Made by a program: the position numbers and the translations under genes. From assembly GCA_002205965.3 (NCBI GenBank), contig NADL03000158.1, positions 62,001 through 126,000 of the forward strand: DNA of 64,000 nt, given 5' to 3'. The notes beneath the pieces are model-generated. The model was not told the origin of the DNA and searched no databases. It was given only the letters and a program-made list of their open reading frames with translations. This document shows, piece after piece, positions 32,888-42,750 of the stretch. This stretch comes from Kappaphycus alvarezii. Lineage: Eukaryota; Rhodophyta; Florideophyceae; Gigartinales; Solieriaceae. Positions within the stretch are counted from its first letter, which is position 1; the number at the start of each line of letters is the position of its first letter.

Positions 32888-34056
32888 TCAGATATCTATT
32901 TGGATAAACTTTCCAATCGCGTAGGCCACCGCCGACTGACTATTGGCGCAAACTACCTCATCGGCTGCCAATATTAATTCAGGGACAGAAATTCGCCACG
33001 GCGACTCCTAACCCTGCTTCTCTGATCATCTCCAAGTCGTTTTCGCCATCTCCAATAGCCATGACGAACTCACTGCCTATACCCAAGTGTTTGAGCAACA
33101 TTCGAAGGCCATCCCCTTTGTTGCCCCCTCGAGGCAATACTTCTAAAACATCCGGCCTAGCTTGAGTGATGATGCCGACATCCGCCAGCGCAACTTCCAG
33201 TTCTTCTCTCCAGTCCGAACCCTACCCATTGGATCTACCAACAGAGCCTTGTGGATAAACGTCTCCTCAATGGCTGTCTCTAAACTTGGCACAGCCTCGG
33301 CACGGGTTCATGCGACACGATGAACATGTCTGTATGCATGGTTCTCTTTCTGACCAAGACTCGATCCCCCGAGTAAAACAGTACGGTAAGGCCTCTCTTC
33401 TCGCCTTCCTGTAGTACAACGAGGGCCTCTGGCTGCAAACCGCGCTCGAAGATCACCTGTCCCTGATTGCCGCATACGAGCAAGCCATTCAAATAGATGC
33501 CGGAATTTTGAAGGCCTCCCGCGTGTTGCTGCATGAAAGTTGCCAGGGGTCCCATGGCACGAATGGCGCCCACTCTTGATTTGCCTGTGGCTGGAACAAA
33601 AGTGAGACCTGACTTGATGAGAGATATGACGGCTTTGACATTAGCGGGTTCGATACGTTTCGAGGGGTTGAGTAGTGTACCATCCAAATCGGAGGCAAGA
33701 AGATGAATTGGACGGGAGGGCGGTTGAGGGATGGTTGCGGACGGTAGATTGAATTGGATTGGTGAGGTTGGTTTGGGTGGCGGTATTGGAAGTAGGAATC
33801 GGCGGCGAGGGTAGCTTTGAAGGGCCTGGGGGGGTGATTTGTTTGGACAGAGATGAGCGGTTGTGAGGGAGTCGAGGAAGGGAAATTGGAGAGGCGAAGG
33901 CGACTGGAATGGACATGCTAGGTGCCTTTTGTGTTGAGGTTGTTGAAGAGACGGATGGGGAACGGGGGAAAGGCAAATCGATATGTGGAGGAGGGGGGGA
34001 GGGGGAAGAGAACAAGAGGTCAGAGAGAAGATGAAGGAATCGTGGATGAAATGCAT
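32888..34056 (-). CDS. HAD-superfamily phosphatase (Cof-like), frame broken three times
   Basis: The protein has motif I ASDLDGTLLN (residues 121-130; two catalytic aspartates), a C2-type cap region with GIYLNGLLVCGNQGQVIFE and SGDRVL, the lysine region FIHKALLVD, and motif IV AIGDGENDLEMI (33,037-33,057). It ends near GKFIQIDI at 32,888. This order fits Mg2+-dependent phosphatases of the Cof subfamily, usually about 270 residues; the substrate cannot be told. The ATG at 34,056 gives a proline/serine-rich N-terminal extension of about 118 residues, possibly an organelle-targeting region or partly untranslated. Three one-base shifts, near 33,290, 33,215 and 32,990, are needed to read the conserved protein. 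Two fit a lost or gained base in a short run, so sequencing error is plausible; a young pseudogene is the alternative. Confidence 0.8.
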
Positions 34057-35635
34057 CTGTTTGTGCGGAAGGCTGGCAGGAATAGGCTAATTGGACATCC
34101 TCAGCACAGGCCTGGTAATGTCCGGGATAAGGCTATAGTTTTACAGGTTTTGTGAAAAGGCAGGCGTGGATAGGTGGACACGGAATGAAACTGATATTTC
34201 TAGATATGTCGGGTATATTGCACTCACCAATCAAGAATCAGCACATCGAAGACATCAACCAATAAACAATCCCACCGGAAACGCTGCGCAACGGGCACCC
34301 GCCCTTGATGTTAGGTCAACAGTCGGAACCTTCAGTTAACACAACCTTTCCGCCACACACAACGGTACCGCATGGGGCGCGGTCTGTTGTGCCCACACTA
34401 CGACCATACAAACTACAGCCCAAATGGCCATTGCACCCTCCGCGCCACCTTCACCCTCATCCCCACACTCCGCCTTCCCATCATACGCATGCCCCAGTGA
34501 ACAAACTACCGCGCCATTGAGGTTGCAATACCTGGGCATCCTCACTGAGCGGCAGCCGGTGCTGCAACATCACAGGGGTCCACTTGCTCCGCATGGCAGC
34601 TGTGGCAACCGGTTGAAACCACGGTTCATTTCCCAGTGGACTGCACAGCGAGGCATACACACCTGGAACAAGCATGATGATCACTGACAACAGCTTGTGA
34701 GCGTGCTAGGGCCAGGCCAGGGTACAGGGGGTCCGTGCGGCGAGGTGCAGCCGTAGGTGAGTGTAGCAGCAAACGAGGATGCGCGCCGCTTGATTAGCGC
34801 GGCATATTGCAAGAGGTAGCCGCGCGGAGTAGAATGCCTATATGTATGTGATGGACATGGCGCCACACACTCTGCACAATGCCTCTCGTGCGTTCCGAAG
34901 GAGGCTCGGGTACGGACCAATGGGACAGTCGCACGTGGAGCAAAGACTGCGCGTGGGGATTTATTGCTCATGCTTGGGGATGATCCTGATACGGAAAGCC
35001 GCGTGACTCGCCATACGCAGCCTACACAGAGAGTTGAGTGCTGTGCTGCATCACACGAATGCCTGACCATTCACACCGTGAGTCCTTAACCAACAGCGCA
35101 TCCGCACCATTCATGTCTCTCTTCCCTATCTCCACACCACTCGATCTGCATTTCCAACAACCCTCTCCCCCACCAACCCTGCCATTCCACCCGAAACCAC
35201 ACCACTCCTCCAGCCACCTCCCACACCCCCAATACTCTATCAAACCATACCTCCCCTCCCACCCACCCAAACTCCACCATCCCAGCAACGGCAATCGAAA
35301 AAAAATTGCGCCGTCCGCATACAAACAAGAAACCTTCTCTCAGCCACCACCACGCTTCAACCCCCCGGCCCACCAAGATCCCCCGGCTGCGTCTCCGCAG
35401 CACCCCTGTCTGGCGCTACTACCCCCTCCCTCCCTGCAATCTCTGCGTCGACGGCCCCGCCTCGTCCGTCTGTTTCTCCGCGGCATTCTTTGCAGTTTCC
35501 CTCTCCGCGCCTCTATCGTTGATGCTCGTGCCCCGCTACGACCCCCCCTACCGTTCTTATCCACGATCCCGTGCACGTTTCTTTTCTACACGCCAAAACC
35601 ATGGCCGAATCGAGTACCATTGCCCGCCCCACGTA
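34057..35635. other. GC-rich intergenic stretch between the two minus-strand genes
   Basis: Many overlapping frames are open because the plus strand is pyrimidine-rich at 35,100-35,600, giving proline-rich plus-strand and glycine-rich minus-strand frames. None has a motif. The frame 35,306-35,659 has a hydrophobic middle but starts with TTG. 34,057-34,300 should hold the HAD gene promoter. A gene with introns in 34,300-35,070 cannot be excluded. Confidence 0.35.
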
Positions 35636-36942
35636 TCACCAAACAACATACATACATGAATGTGTGTCAGCATTTTCAAAGCAAATATGGACGGAATTCA
35701 GCTGATGGAAGATACGGGATGGAAAGAGGATGACGTAACGTACGTGTCGCATCAAGTCACTACGGAGACCAAAGCGGTTGCCACATACATCGCAGGAAAA
35801 GGGCCTCTCCTTGAGATGCACGGTGCGAATATGTTTCTTCATATTACCAAACAACGAAAAGCTGACATGGCACGTCTCACACACATGCTCCCTCTTCCCG
35901 CATGACTCTTCATATGACTATACAAGTTACTACTCCTTCCAAAGCGTGCACCACACGTCTCACACTCAAACGGTCTTTCGCCATCATGTGCCGTTCGCAC
36001 ATGTTCCTTGAGCAGATTCTTATGTCCATAACTAGCATCGCATCGGTCACACTTGAAGGGTCGACAATTTTCATGCACGGTGCGAATATGTTTTTGCATA
36101 TTTGAGTTTGTCTTAAAGGAGGCGGCACAGCGGGGACAGATAAACCCTTGTGGTTCTGGATTTCTCAATCTTGGACAAGGAGACGGGCGGGGTGACGAGG
36201 GGGTAACGCCGAGGGGAACCGGGGTTGAATGGTGGGGTACATTTGCGGCACCGGGTAGGACTGTGGACCAGAAGACATTTTGGCGGGGGGTCCGACGGGG
36301 GCGGAATGGACGGTGGCACCAGCGGCGGCTGCTGCGGCGGCGGCAAAGTAACGGGCGTTGTAGTAGTGGGTACGTATGGATGGTAGGTGGGAGGAGAGGA
36401 GATGGGCCAGGAGGAGTTGTTGTTGGTGCTGTTGTGTTGTTGGTGCTGTTGGTGGTGGTGAGGGGGGGCGGGGGCGGGGGCGGTGGGTAGGGGAGAGGAG
36501 GCGGGATGGGGGTGTTGTTGATGAGGAGGGAGGGCCAGGAAGGGGATGTGGAGGTGGGGGTGTAGAGAGGGAGAGGGCATCGAGGGAGTACCGTGGTCGC
36601 GGAGGGTGGAGAGGAGGGTGGAGATGAGGGGGGGGAGGGGATCAATGGGGGGGGGTGGTGTGGATGAATTGGTTGTGTTGTGAGGAGGGGGCGGCTGGGA
36701 TTGGGAATGGGATTGGGTCTGGGTCTGGGTGTGGGACTGGGACTGGGTGGGGATTGAGAGTGGGGGGATTGTGGTGGGACATGGAGATGCCATGGAGTGA
36801 TTGCTGAAGGTGTAGGGTTGGGGTCGGGGAGGGAAGCGGGGCAGGTGAGTTGTGGATCAGAAGAGATAGTAGATATGGAAAGCATGTCGTGGGGAGGGGG
36901 AGGGAAGGGAGGCGGAATGGCACGTGGGCTCAAAGATGGGGT
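35636..36942 (-). CDS. Five-finger C2H2 zinc-finger protein
   Basis: A proline-, serine- and threonine-rich N-terminal half of about 230 residues precedes five C2H2 fingers. They begin FICPRCAASFKTNSNMQKH, FKCDRCDASYGHKNLLKEH, FECETCGARFGRSSNLYSH, MCETCHVSFSLFGNMKKH and FSCDVCGNRFGLRSDLMRH. Linkers are of the short TVH/ERPF type. This suggests a nuclear DNA-binding regulator; its targets are unknown. A one-base shift near 35,890, between fingers 3 and 4, breaks the frame. Finger 5 lacks its last histidine unless a 42-nt intron at 35,702-35,743 is removed, which gives H-LNSV-H and a stop at 35,636. Upstream, a polypyrimidine tract and TTTTTAG end at 36,943, so 36,942 may start an exon. The first in-frame ATG after it is at 36,885. 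An ATG at 37,202 could start an upstream exon, but I found no convincing donor for it. Confidence 0.75.
35702..35743 (-). other. Candidate 42-nt intron in the C2H2 gene
   Basis: On the minus strand the intron runs from GTACGT to CAG. It is a multiple of three with no stop, so the ORF reads through it. Removing it restores the second zinc-binding histidine of finger 5. Confidence 0.55.
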
Positions 36943-36972
36943 CTAAAAATAAAAAAAGGGGGGTAATGTGAG
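36943..36972 (-). other. Candidate 3' splice site upstream of the C2H2 coding exon
   Basis: On the minus strand the sequence is CTCTCACATTAC, then a run of C and T, then ATTTTTAG, followed by ACCCCATC. The branch-like adenine, pyrimidine tract and AG are in correct order. The TAG is itself an in-frame stop for the downstream exon, so the exon cannot be extended without splicing. Confidence 0.5.
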
Positions 36973-37202
36973 AGAGGGACGAAACGAGACGAGACGAACG
37001 AGACGAGTCGAGTCGAGGGCGGGGTTGGCCGTATTGTAGCAGGTAGGCGGAGGGCGGGGACTGAATGGAGGGGAGGCAGGGCTCGGTGAGGGCGGGATGT
37101 TTTGGATGTTCCGCCTCCAATGATTGGAGAATGGGGCGTCGAACCGGACGGCAACGGATTCCGCCACCGGGCGAATGACTTTTCACGGTTTATGTTGTCC
37201 AT

Positions 37203-37965
37203 GATGATCGAGATATTTAATCATTTTAATTAATTTATTTGGCCAAATGCATATGGGCCCCGAATCCTCACTTGGGTGTCTCACAATACATCCACACGCA
37301 ATATCTCCCCTCTCATTGGACCTGTAATGGCCCTGGTTCAACTGTATAAAACGCTCCTCAAAATGCCCTGGAGGCGTCTTTCCGCCGTTTCAAACTGTTA
37401 TGATAAACCTCCCCACCAAGGAGTCCTTATTCCACCATAACACTCTACATTATACTGTACTGTACAGTATGGTATGTCTCGATTTGCACGCTACCTTTGG
37501 TTTACAGTACAGTACAGTATACCTGCGCCCTGCGGTTTAAATATTTGAAAAATAATGTCATTTCCTCAAGTGAGGCCACAGATTCCATGAAATCAAAAAA
37601 AGGAAACACTCTTCATCTATATCGGCCTTTACAAAGCCTGGTTAAAACGGCATGCGAATTCGGCAATGTTACTTTCCTCGCAGCCTAGCCGTGATCGACC
37701 CAACACGCTCCCCTATCGCCATTGGGGCAATCACGTTGTGCAACCACTCACGCGTCTGCTTGTAAACGTTACAATCATTCAATAAACAAAACACCCCCCT
37801 TGTTTTCTGCCATCCTTCGCAGCCATCGCCCAGTGGTCATGAAACTCGAGAATTTTCCAAATGCTTTGAGCGAATCGGTCATTTCACCTTGGTCTCATCA
37901 ATCATAGCGACACAGATGCGGTCCGCAAGAGAGGCACCCAACTTTATCGACTACCCAGTAGAGGA
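37203..37965. other. Unassigned; TACTGTAC cluster at 37,450-37,520
   Basis: No gene is recognised. Two palindromic runs lie 45 bp apart: TATACTGTACTGTACAGTAT at 37,451-37,470 and TACAGTACAGTACAGTATAC at 37,503-37,522. The promoter of the minus-strand C2H2 gene should be at the left end. Confidence 0.4.
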
Positions 37966-38017
37966 AAGCTGCACCAGTCTCAACAGGTCATATGACCTGT
38001 TGAGACTGGTGCAGCTT
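37966..38017. repeat. Perfect 52-bp palindrome
   Basis: The 26-bp arm from AAGCTGCACC to GGTCAT is followed directly, with no spacer, by its exact reverse complement. It would extrude as a cruciform or fold as a perfect hairpin in RNA. Confidence 0.85.
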
Positions 38018-38040
38018 GTATCCGTGTAGAAACTGTGCAT

Positions 38041-38145
38041 GCTATACTGTACTGTACAGGGCAACCATGCGATACATTGCAAAAATAGGGAACAGCTGAC
38101 CATATTTTTCATGCATTAAAAACACCCCAAAATTCCCCCCCATTG
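38041..38145. repeat. Dispersed repeat with ACACCCC core, copy 2
   Basis: TATACTGTACTGTACAGG is followed by CATATTTTTCATGCATTAAA, then ACACCCCAAAATTCCCCCC. The order of blocks is the same as at 32,288-32,352. The stretch between palindrome and TATTTTT is longer here. Confidence 0.6.
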
Positions 38146-38186
38146 CAAAAATGTGCTATACTGCTACTTGTTTCACGCAACCCTGA

Positions 38187-39176
38187 CGGCACGCACAGTC
38201 CTGCACGTTTCGGTACCACGCTTCCCAACAATCCTCCCAAATACACACCCCAGCCCTCCGATCCACCGATTCACTCGATTTGAATAAATACCGCGAGGAA
38301 CAAGTCTACCGTAGCAGCCGCAACCGATTAGTTTCCGACATGCTCTGTGTAATTCAACCGTCCTTCGCCACAGCCAAACCAAACTCCTCTCACCCTGCTG
38401 GTCCTATGCCACCTATGACGAATGCTGCGCTGCACGTGACACCAGCTGACACTGTACCGCTTCCCCGTGACCGCAACCCGCATCGCATATTCTAAACGCT
38501 TGCTCTTGTCGACAAACGTCAAGCCACAGCCGTTGCGACAGCTATTCGCAACGAGCCGTCTCCTCTCAAAAAACCGCCGTGCTGACCTCAGGGTATGCCA
38601 CGACCCGTTCCCTACCTGTTCCGAGCCGCAAAGCTTGCAACCCGAGTCATCACCCACTTCCCTACAGCCACGCACACTCCACCACGGACTCACCTTCCTT
38701 TCCTCTACACAGATGGCACGAAACTGCAAACCTTCCCGACAGGATACCGCACGTGTCGAAAGCTGGGGGACACATCTCGCAGTCTACACTCGCTGTGCCG
38801 CATGGTTTGAGGCGCGCTGCTTAAAAACTCTCGTGAATGGAGGTTAGTTCAGCGACATCACTGGCGCGATCTCCACATGCAACAGTGGATTCTGGATTTG
38901 ATGGGAGAGGCGGTGGGTTTCACTGGGGCCGCAACTGAATCATGAATGGGGCCAGGATGGCATGTCACAAGAGTGGGGATCACTGGAGATCGGGATTCGA
39001 GGCTGCGTGTTGGACTTTTGGCGTTGATCGTGCATCCAATCATGCATCATCGGGCTGTTTGGGTCGGGCTGTGGAGAGAATTTGCATGGGCACTGCCACG
39101 CGCTGCGATGCCATCGCTGTCTTGTTGGAAGAATACTGTAATGTCGGCCTTGCATGCCCACATTACTAGCAGCTAA
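38187..39176 (+). other. Possible decayed coding region, unrecognised
   Basis: One plus-strand frame runs about 330 codons with only four stops (one TAA near 38,494, then TGA near 38,580, 38,811 and 38,940). It contains LPFLYTDGTKL near 38,690, faintly like the start of an RNase H domain, then SREWRLVQRHHWRDLHMQQW near 38,840. Other frames in this GC-rich stretch are also fairly open, so the case is weak. I cannot name a family. It could be a pseudogene, an exon-intron gene or chance. Confidence 0.25.
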
Positions 39177-39268
39177 CTAGAATAGGAGGTTTTGGGTCTA
39201 CAATGCTTACACTACACCAATATTTACAGTTCCACCAAAACTGTACCAGTTGTGTAAGTATACACCCG

Positions 39269-39410
39269 CATGAGGTTTACACTGCACTGTACAGTACAGT
39301 ACAGTACTGTCATCGTCTCGTAAGAGCGGTGGAAGCACTGTTTCGTTACCTCTCGTGAGGTATGCAGCAGTTGCGGCGGGAAAGTATACGTTGGTGGCGT
39401 TTACAAAATT
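39269..39410. repeat. Dispersed repeat, second copy (first at 8.65 kb)
   Basis: The blocks ATGAGGTTTACACTGCAC, TGTACAGTACAGTACAGTAC, CCTCTCGTGAGG, GTTGCGGCGGGAAAGT and TTGGTGGCGTTTAC align in order with 8648-8790. This copy has more GTACA repeats. Confidence 0.6.
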
Positions 39411-39724
39411 CGTTTGGTCTCGGGAGAATGAAGCGACTGCAGAAAAGGGGCATGCACACGCGGAATTTTATGTCAACGTAATACACGTGCATATACTCGA
39501 TGATGAATTCAACTCAAAACTAATTTGCCCTGGCTTTCAACACAAGTAAACAAAATAACCAAAAAACATCTGTCTTAGAACACCTTCCGGAAAGCAATAT
39601 GCACAGTTTAGCCACCCTACTCAAACCTAATTGTTTTAGGTTTGTTACAATGGGGTATTTATTGTTTTACTGTATGGCATTAGTATAACAGGTGTCGGCT
39701 GCAGGTATCCGACTATATTGCTAG

Positions 39725-42720
39725 CTAAGAGCTAACAGGATGTTCCACGTCGTCCACGTGCAGCGACATGCGCGAAAAAATAGCTTGCGCAACTGACGAC
39801 CAGATAGTGCAACTGATGCGGCTCAACACGCGCGTGCGAATCACTCCGACAGGAGTGCTGAACTTCTCCGCGATACGCGGCAGAAGACCCTCTATGAAGA
39901 GGAAGGTGGCGAGAAGGTGACCCCAGAGAATCAAACGCCAGCGGTTGGAACTCGAAGTTGGGGGCCTGGGTCGGGTTGTCTGAGGGCGGTGGCTGACGCC
40001 GCGAAAGTTTTCGCTCCAGGTCCGTAACCTTGTTGCGGTGAGCGATGCAGCGGCACCGCCCATTTTCGCGGGTGGCCTTGATCGTACGTTGTCCTTGAAC
40101 GGAGAGACGATGGTGACATCACAGGCAATGGGGCGGACCGCGTTGCCGTCGGGCAACCGGTGGGTGGACAAGGATGTCAGCGGGTCGTAGTTCAGTTCCT
40201 GGGACGAGGAGTGGGACCTCAAACTGGCAGTCTAAGCCTGCTGCGCGGGCGATACGGCCGGCGATGACGTTGCGTAACGAGTCATGCCGGTGTTTGCGAC
40301 CGAATCCAGAGGGCACAGTCGACTGCGTGATCTCCCAAGCTGTCCATCGGGCGTTTACAATGCTCGCAGTTCCGGGAAGCGAGTCGTCATAAACAGACAG
40401 CCCGAGGAAACGTCGTATCATGATCTTCCAGTGTACGGCAGACACTTCCGTGTCGGCGGAGGGATGTGCGAACAGGAAGGCGGCGCCAGGGCCTTTGCGG
40501 AATGCGAGGCCGCGGATCCGGTCCCGCGCTGCGGCGGCGGTGTGGTCATCGGGATTCGGGCAGCGAGCCCATACCTCGTCGGCCCAGTGTACCTTGGCCC
40601 GAGCCTCCTGCTGCACACCCTTTAGGTAGGTTTGGACGCGGGTGTGCGCTGCAGATAGGGGAAGCGGGTCAAAGGAGCCCAGGTCAACAGTATGGAAGGC
40701 CGGGGATGCGGAGCACAAACTCGTGCATAGGGATGGCGGCTTGGCAAAGGAAAAAATTCTTGTCGTGGCGGAAGCGGATTCCGGTGAGGGCAATGGAGCG
40801 CGGCCCGATGTGAGTCCCAGTCCTGACGCGAGCAGGTGCCGCGTCGATGAGGCTTGAGGCAACAGCACCATGAAGGAATGGCTCGAGTAGCGTGAAGCCG
40901 AGACCACCATGTCGGAAGGGCAAGGTAGCCTGGGACCACGCTTTATCGGTCAGCGTTACTCCATGAGCTCCGAGAAAAACGAACGTTGCTGGGTGTCGAA
41001 AGCCTCGGCAGCCGAACGGGCGTCCATCGGCTCAGCGAGCTTGAAAGCGTGCTCCACGAGGCAGGCAGACGCGCACAGGCGGTGCATGTGGAAGCGGGCC
41101 CGAGGGTCGTCAACCTTGCGCAGCAACTCGAGGGTGCGGCGGCAAGTGTCGGTCTTGCCGTGCAGGAACGCTTGAGTGAAACCGGCGGTTGCCTATTGGA
41201 GCTCCCAGTAGTTCAAACCCGTCGGAGGAGCACTCTGCAAGGCGGAACTCGCGGAGGAACGCCTCGCGTTCTGGCCGCGGGACAGTTGGCCAGAAAACGC
41301 GTGTTTTTGCGGCGTTGAGGTGCAGGCCGTATGCGGGTCCCTCGTCGCGGAGTAAGCGGAGCGCTTTTCGGAGCTCGGGGAGAGACCCCATCAGCGTCCC
41401 GTCGTCGGCATACCAGTGGTTCATGACTACACCTGTCTCTGCGGCGATCCGGCGGATGAGCGGCTGGATCGTTAGGGAGAACAGGAGCATGCTGGCCGGG
41501 TCGCCTTGTTGGGTCCCTTGTGCACTTTGTATGTTTTGTGACGGTTCGGCACAATCAGTTGCGGCTGCGTGCGGCCGTATATCATATTGACGAACCGGGC
41601 AAGGCCCGGTGCTAGCGAGGGCAATCGGTCCAACATTGACTGGCGATCAACGAGATTGAAGGCGTTGTGCGCGTCAACAAGGACCGTGGCGGTGTCGCAG
41701 CGGCGGGAGAACCGACGGAGCAGCGTGCGCGTGTCGTGGACGATTGCGTCCATTCCAGCCCTGATCCCGTTTGCCAATTGGAACGGGGCTAGGAAGGCGC
41801 GAGTATCGTCGATTGCAGCTGGGAGCAGCGTCTTCGTGACCAGACGACGGAGTACCGACCCGACGGCGATGGGCCGGATCTTGCCAGGCTTTGGCTGGAT
41901 GGGCAGCAGCGTAGCGGCAGCTACAAGCGGCAGTACAGAGCACGGCAGGTCGCCCTTGGCGATCCGCGTGACGAGCTGGGTGAGGACCCCCTTGCCCGTG
42001 ACTCCGGCTTCTGGGCTGATTGGTGTCTTGACTAGGAGGTGAAACCAACGCGACGGCGTGCGGTCAGGGCCAGCAGACGTATCACGAGAGATACGGCGGG
42101 CTGCTAACTCGACGGCATCCGGTGTGACAGCTGGAGGAGGTGGGAGGCTGTCAGCCGGCAGCGTGCGATAGGGCACCGCGGCTGTGGGTGTAGGGTGCAA
42201 GCGATTGGATGGTCCGCGGGTCGTTGACATCCGCCAGCGGTGCGTTGTGAAGGGACCGCATAGCCTTGGCGTAGCGGGCATCGGCGCACAGCACTTGCGC
42301 GCGGCGTCGGCGCGTGCTGCTGGACGCAGGCAAGGGGCGGTGCTGCTCGGTCCACTCAGTTCGGGCGTGGTGTGCCTGCATCGCTTCTGACCAAAGGGCG
42401 GCCCACTCCCTGGTGGTATGAGCCCGCCGAATGCGAGAACTCAGCGCGTCACGTTGGCCCTTCGGATGCTGCCAACCGTCCTCACCGCGGAGGGTCCGAC
42501 GCATGACCGCGGTGGGGAGCATGTGGAGGTGGAGGAAAGCGCGGTACGTTGCGTCGTCGCCGCGAGCATTCGCCGCGGCACGGACCAGCTTAATAAACAA
42601 GAGGATGAAGGGCTTGAGGCATGGGAACGGGATGTCCTGAAAGATGTCGGCTTCGCGGTATGGGGTGCGAAGAACCTCTTCAGGGGTGGGAAGGGAAGAT
42701 TGATTGTGGGTCTCTTCCAT
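39725..42720 (-). pseudogene. Retroelement ORF2: reverse transcriptase with RLE-like C-terminus
   Basis: It starts at ATG 42,720 (MEETHNQSSLPTPEEVLRTP). The N-terminal helical part (YRAFLHLHMLPTAVMRRTL) precedes the RT: ISRDTSAGPDRTPSRWF, IQPKPGKIRPIAVGSVLRRL, LVDAHNAFNLVDR, then GTQQGDPASMLLFSL after a shift. The catalytic box is HWYADDGTLMG (about 41,400), then LHLNAAKTRVFWP. The thumb-like LPFRHGGLGFTLLEP is at about 40,925. The end has RPADILVHPP and ACDVTIVSPF (about 40,100), like the PD...D core of restriction-like endonucleases in R2/R4-type elements. The last aspartates are kept in copy 2, but a clear lysine of PD-(D/E)XK was not fixed. It stops at 39,725. Frame changes occur near 42,200, 41,490, 41,110, 40,690, 40,130 and 39,950. 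Confidence 0.75.
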
Positions 42721-42750
42721 GTTGGGTTGGTGGCAGTCGGGGGGGGTGGC

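Noticed and set aside
35038..36933. Long proline-rich plus-strand and glycine/arginine-rich frames over and beside the C2H2 gene
   Set aside because: They are antisense or strand-composition effects of pyrimidine-rich DNA, mostly start at non-ATG codons, and have no motif. The minus strand carries five proper zinc fingers.
38467..38847. Frame with a mitochondrial-presequence-like start (basic, S/L-rich)
   Set aside because: The initiating codon is GTG, no domain follows, and the resemblance is common in R/S/L-rich chance frames.
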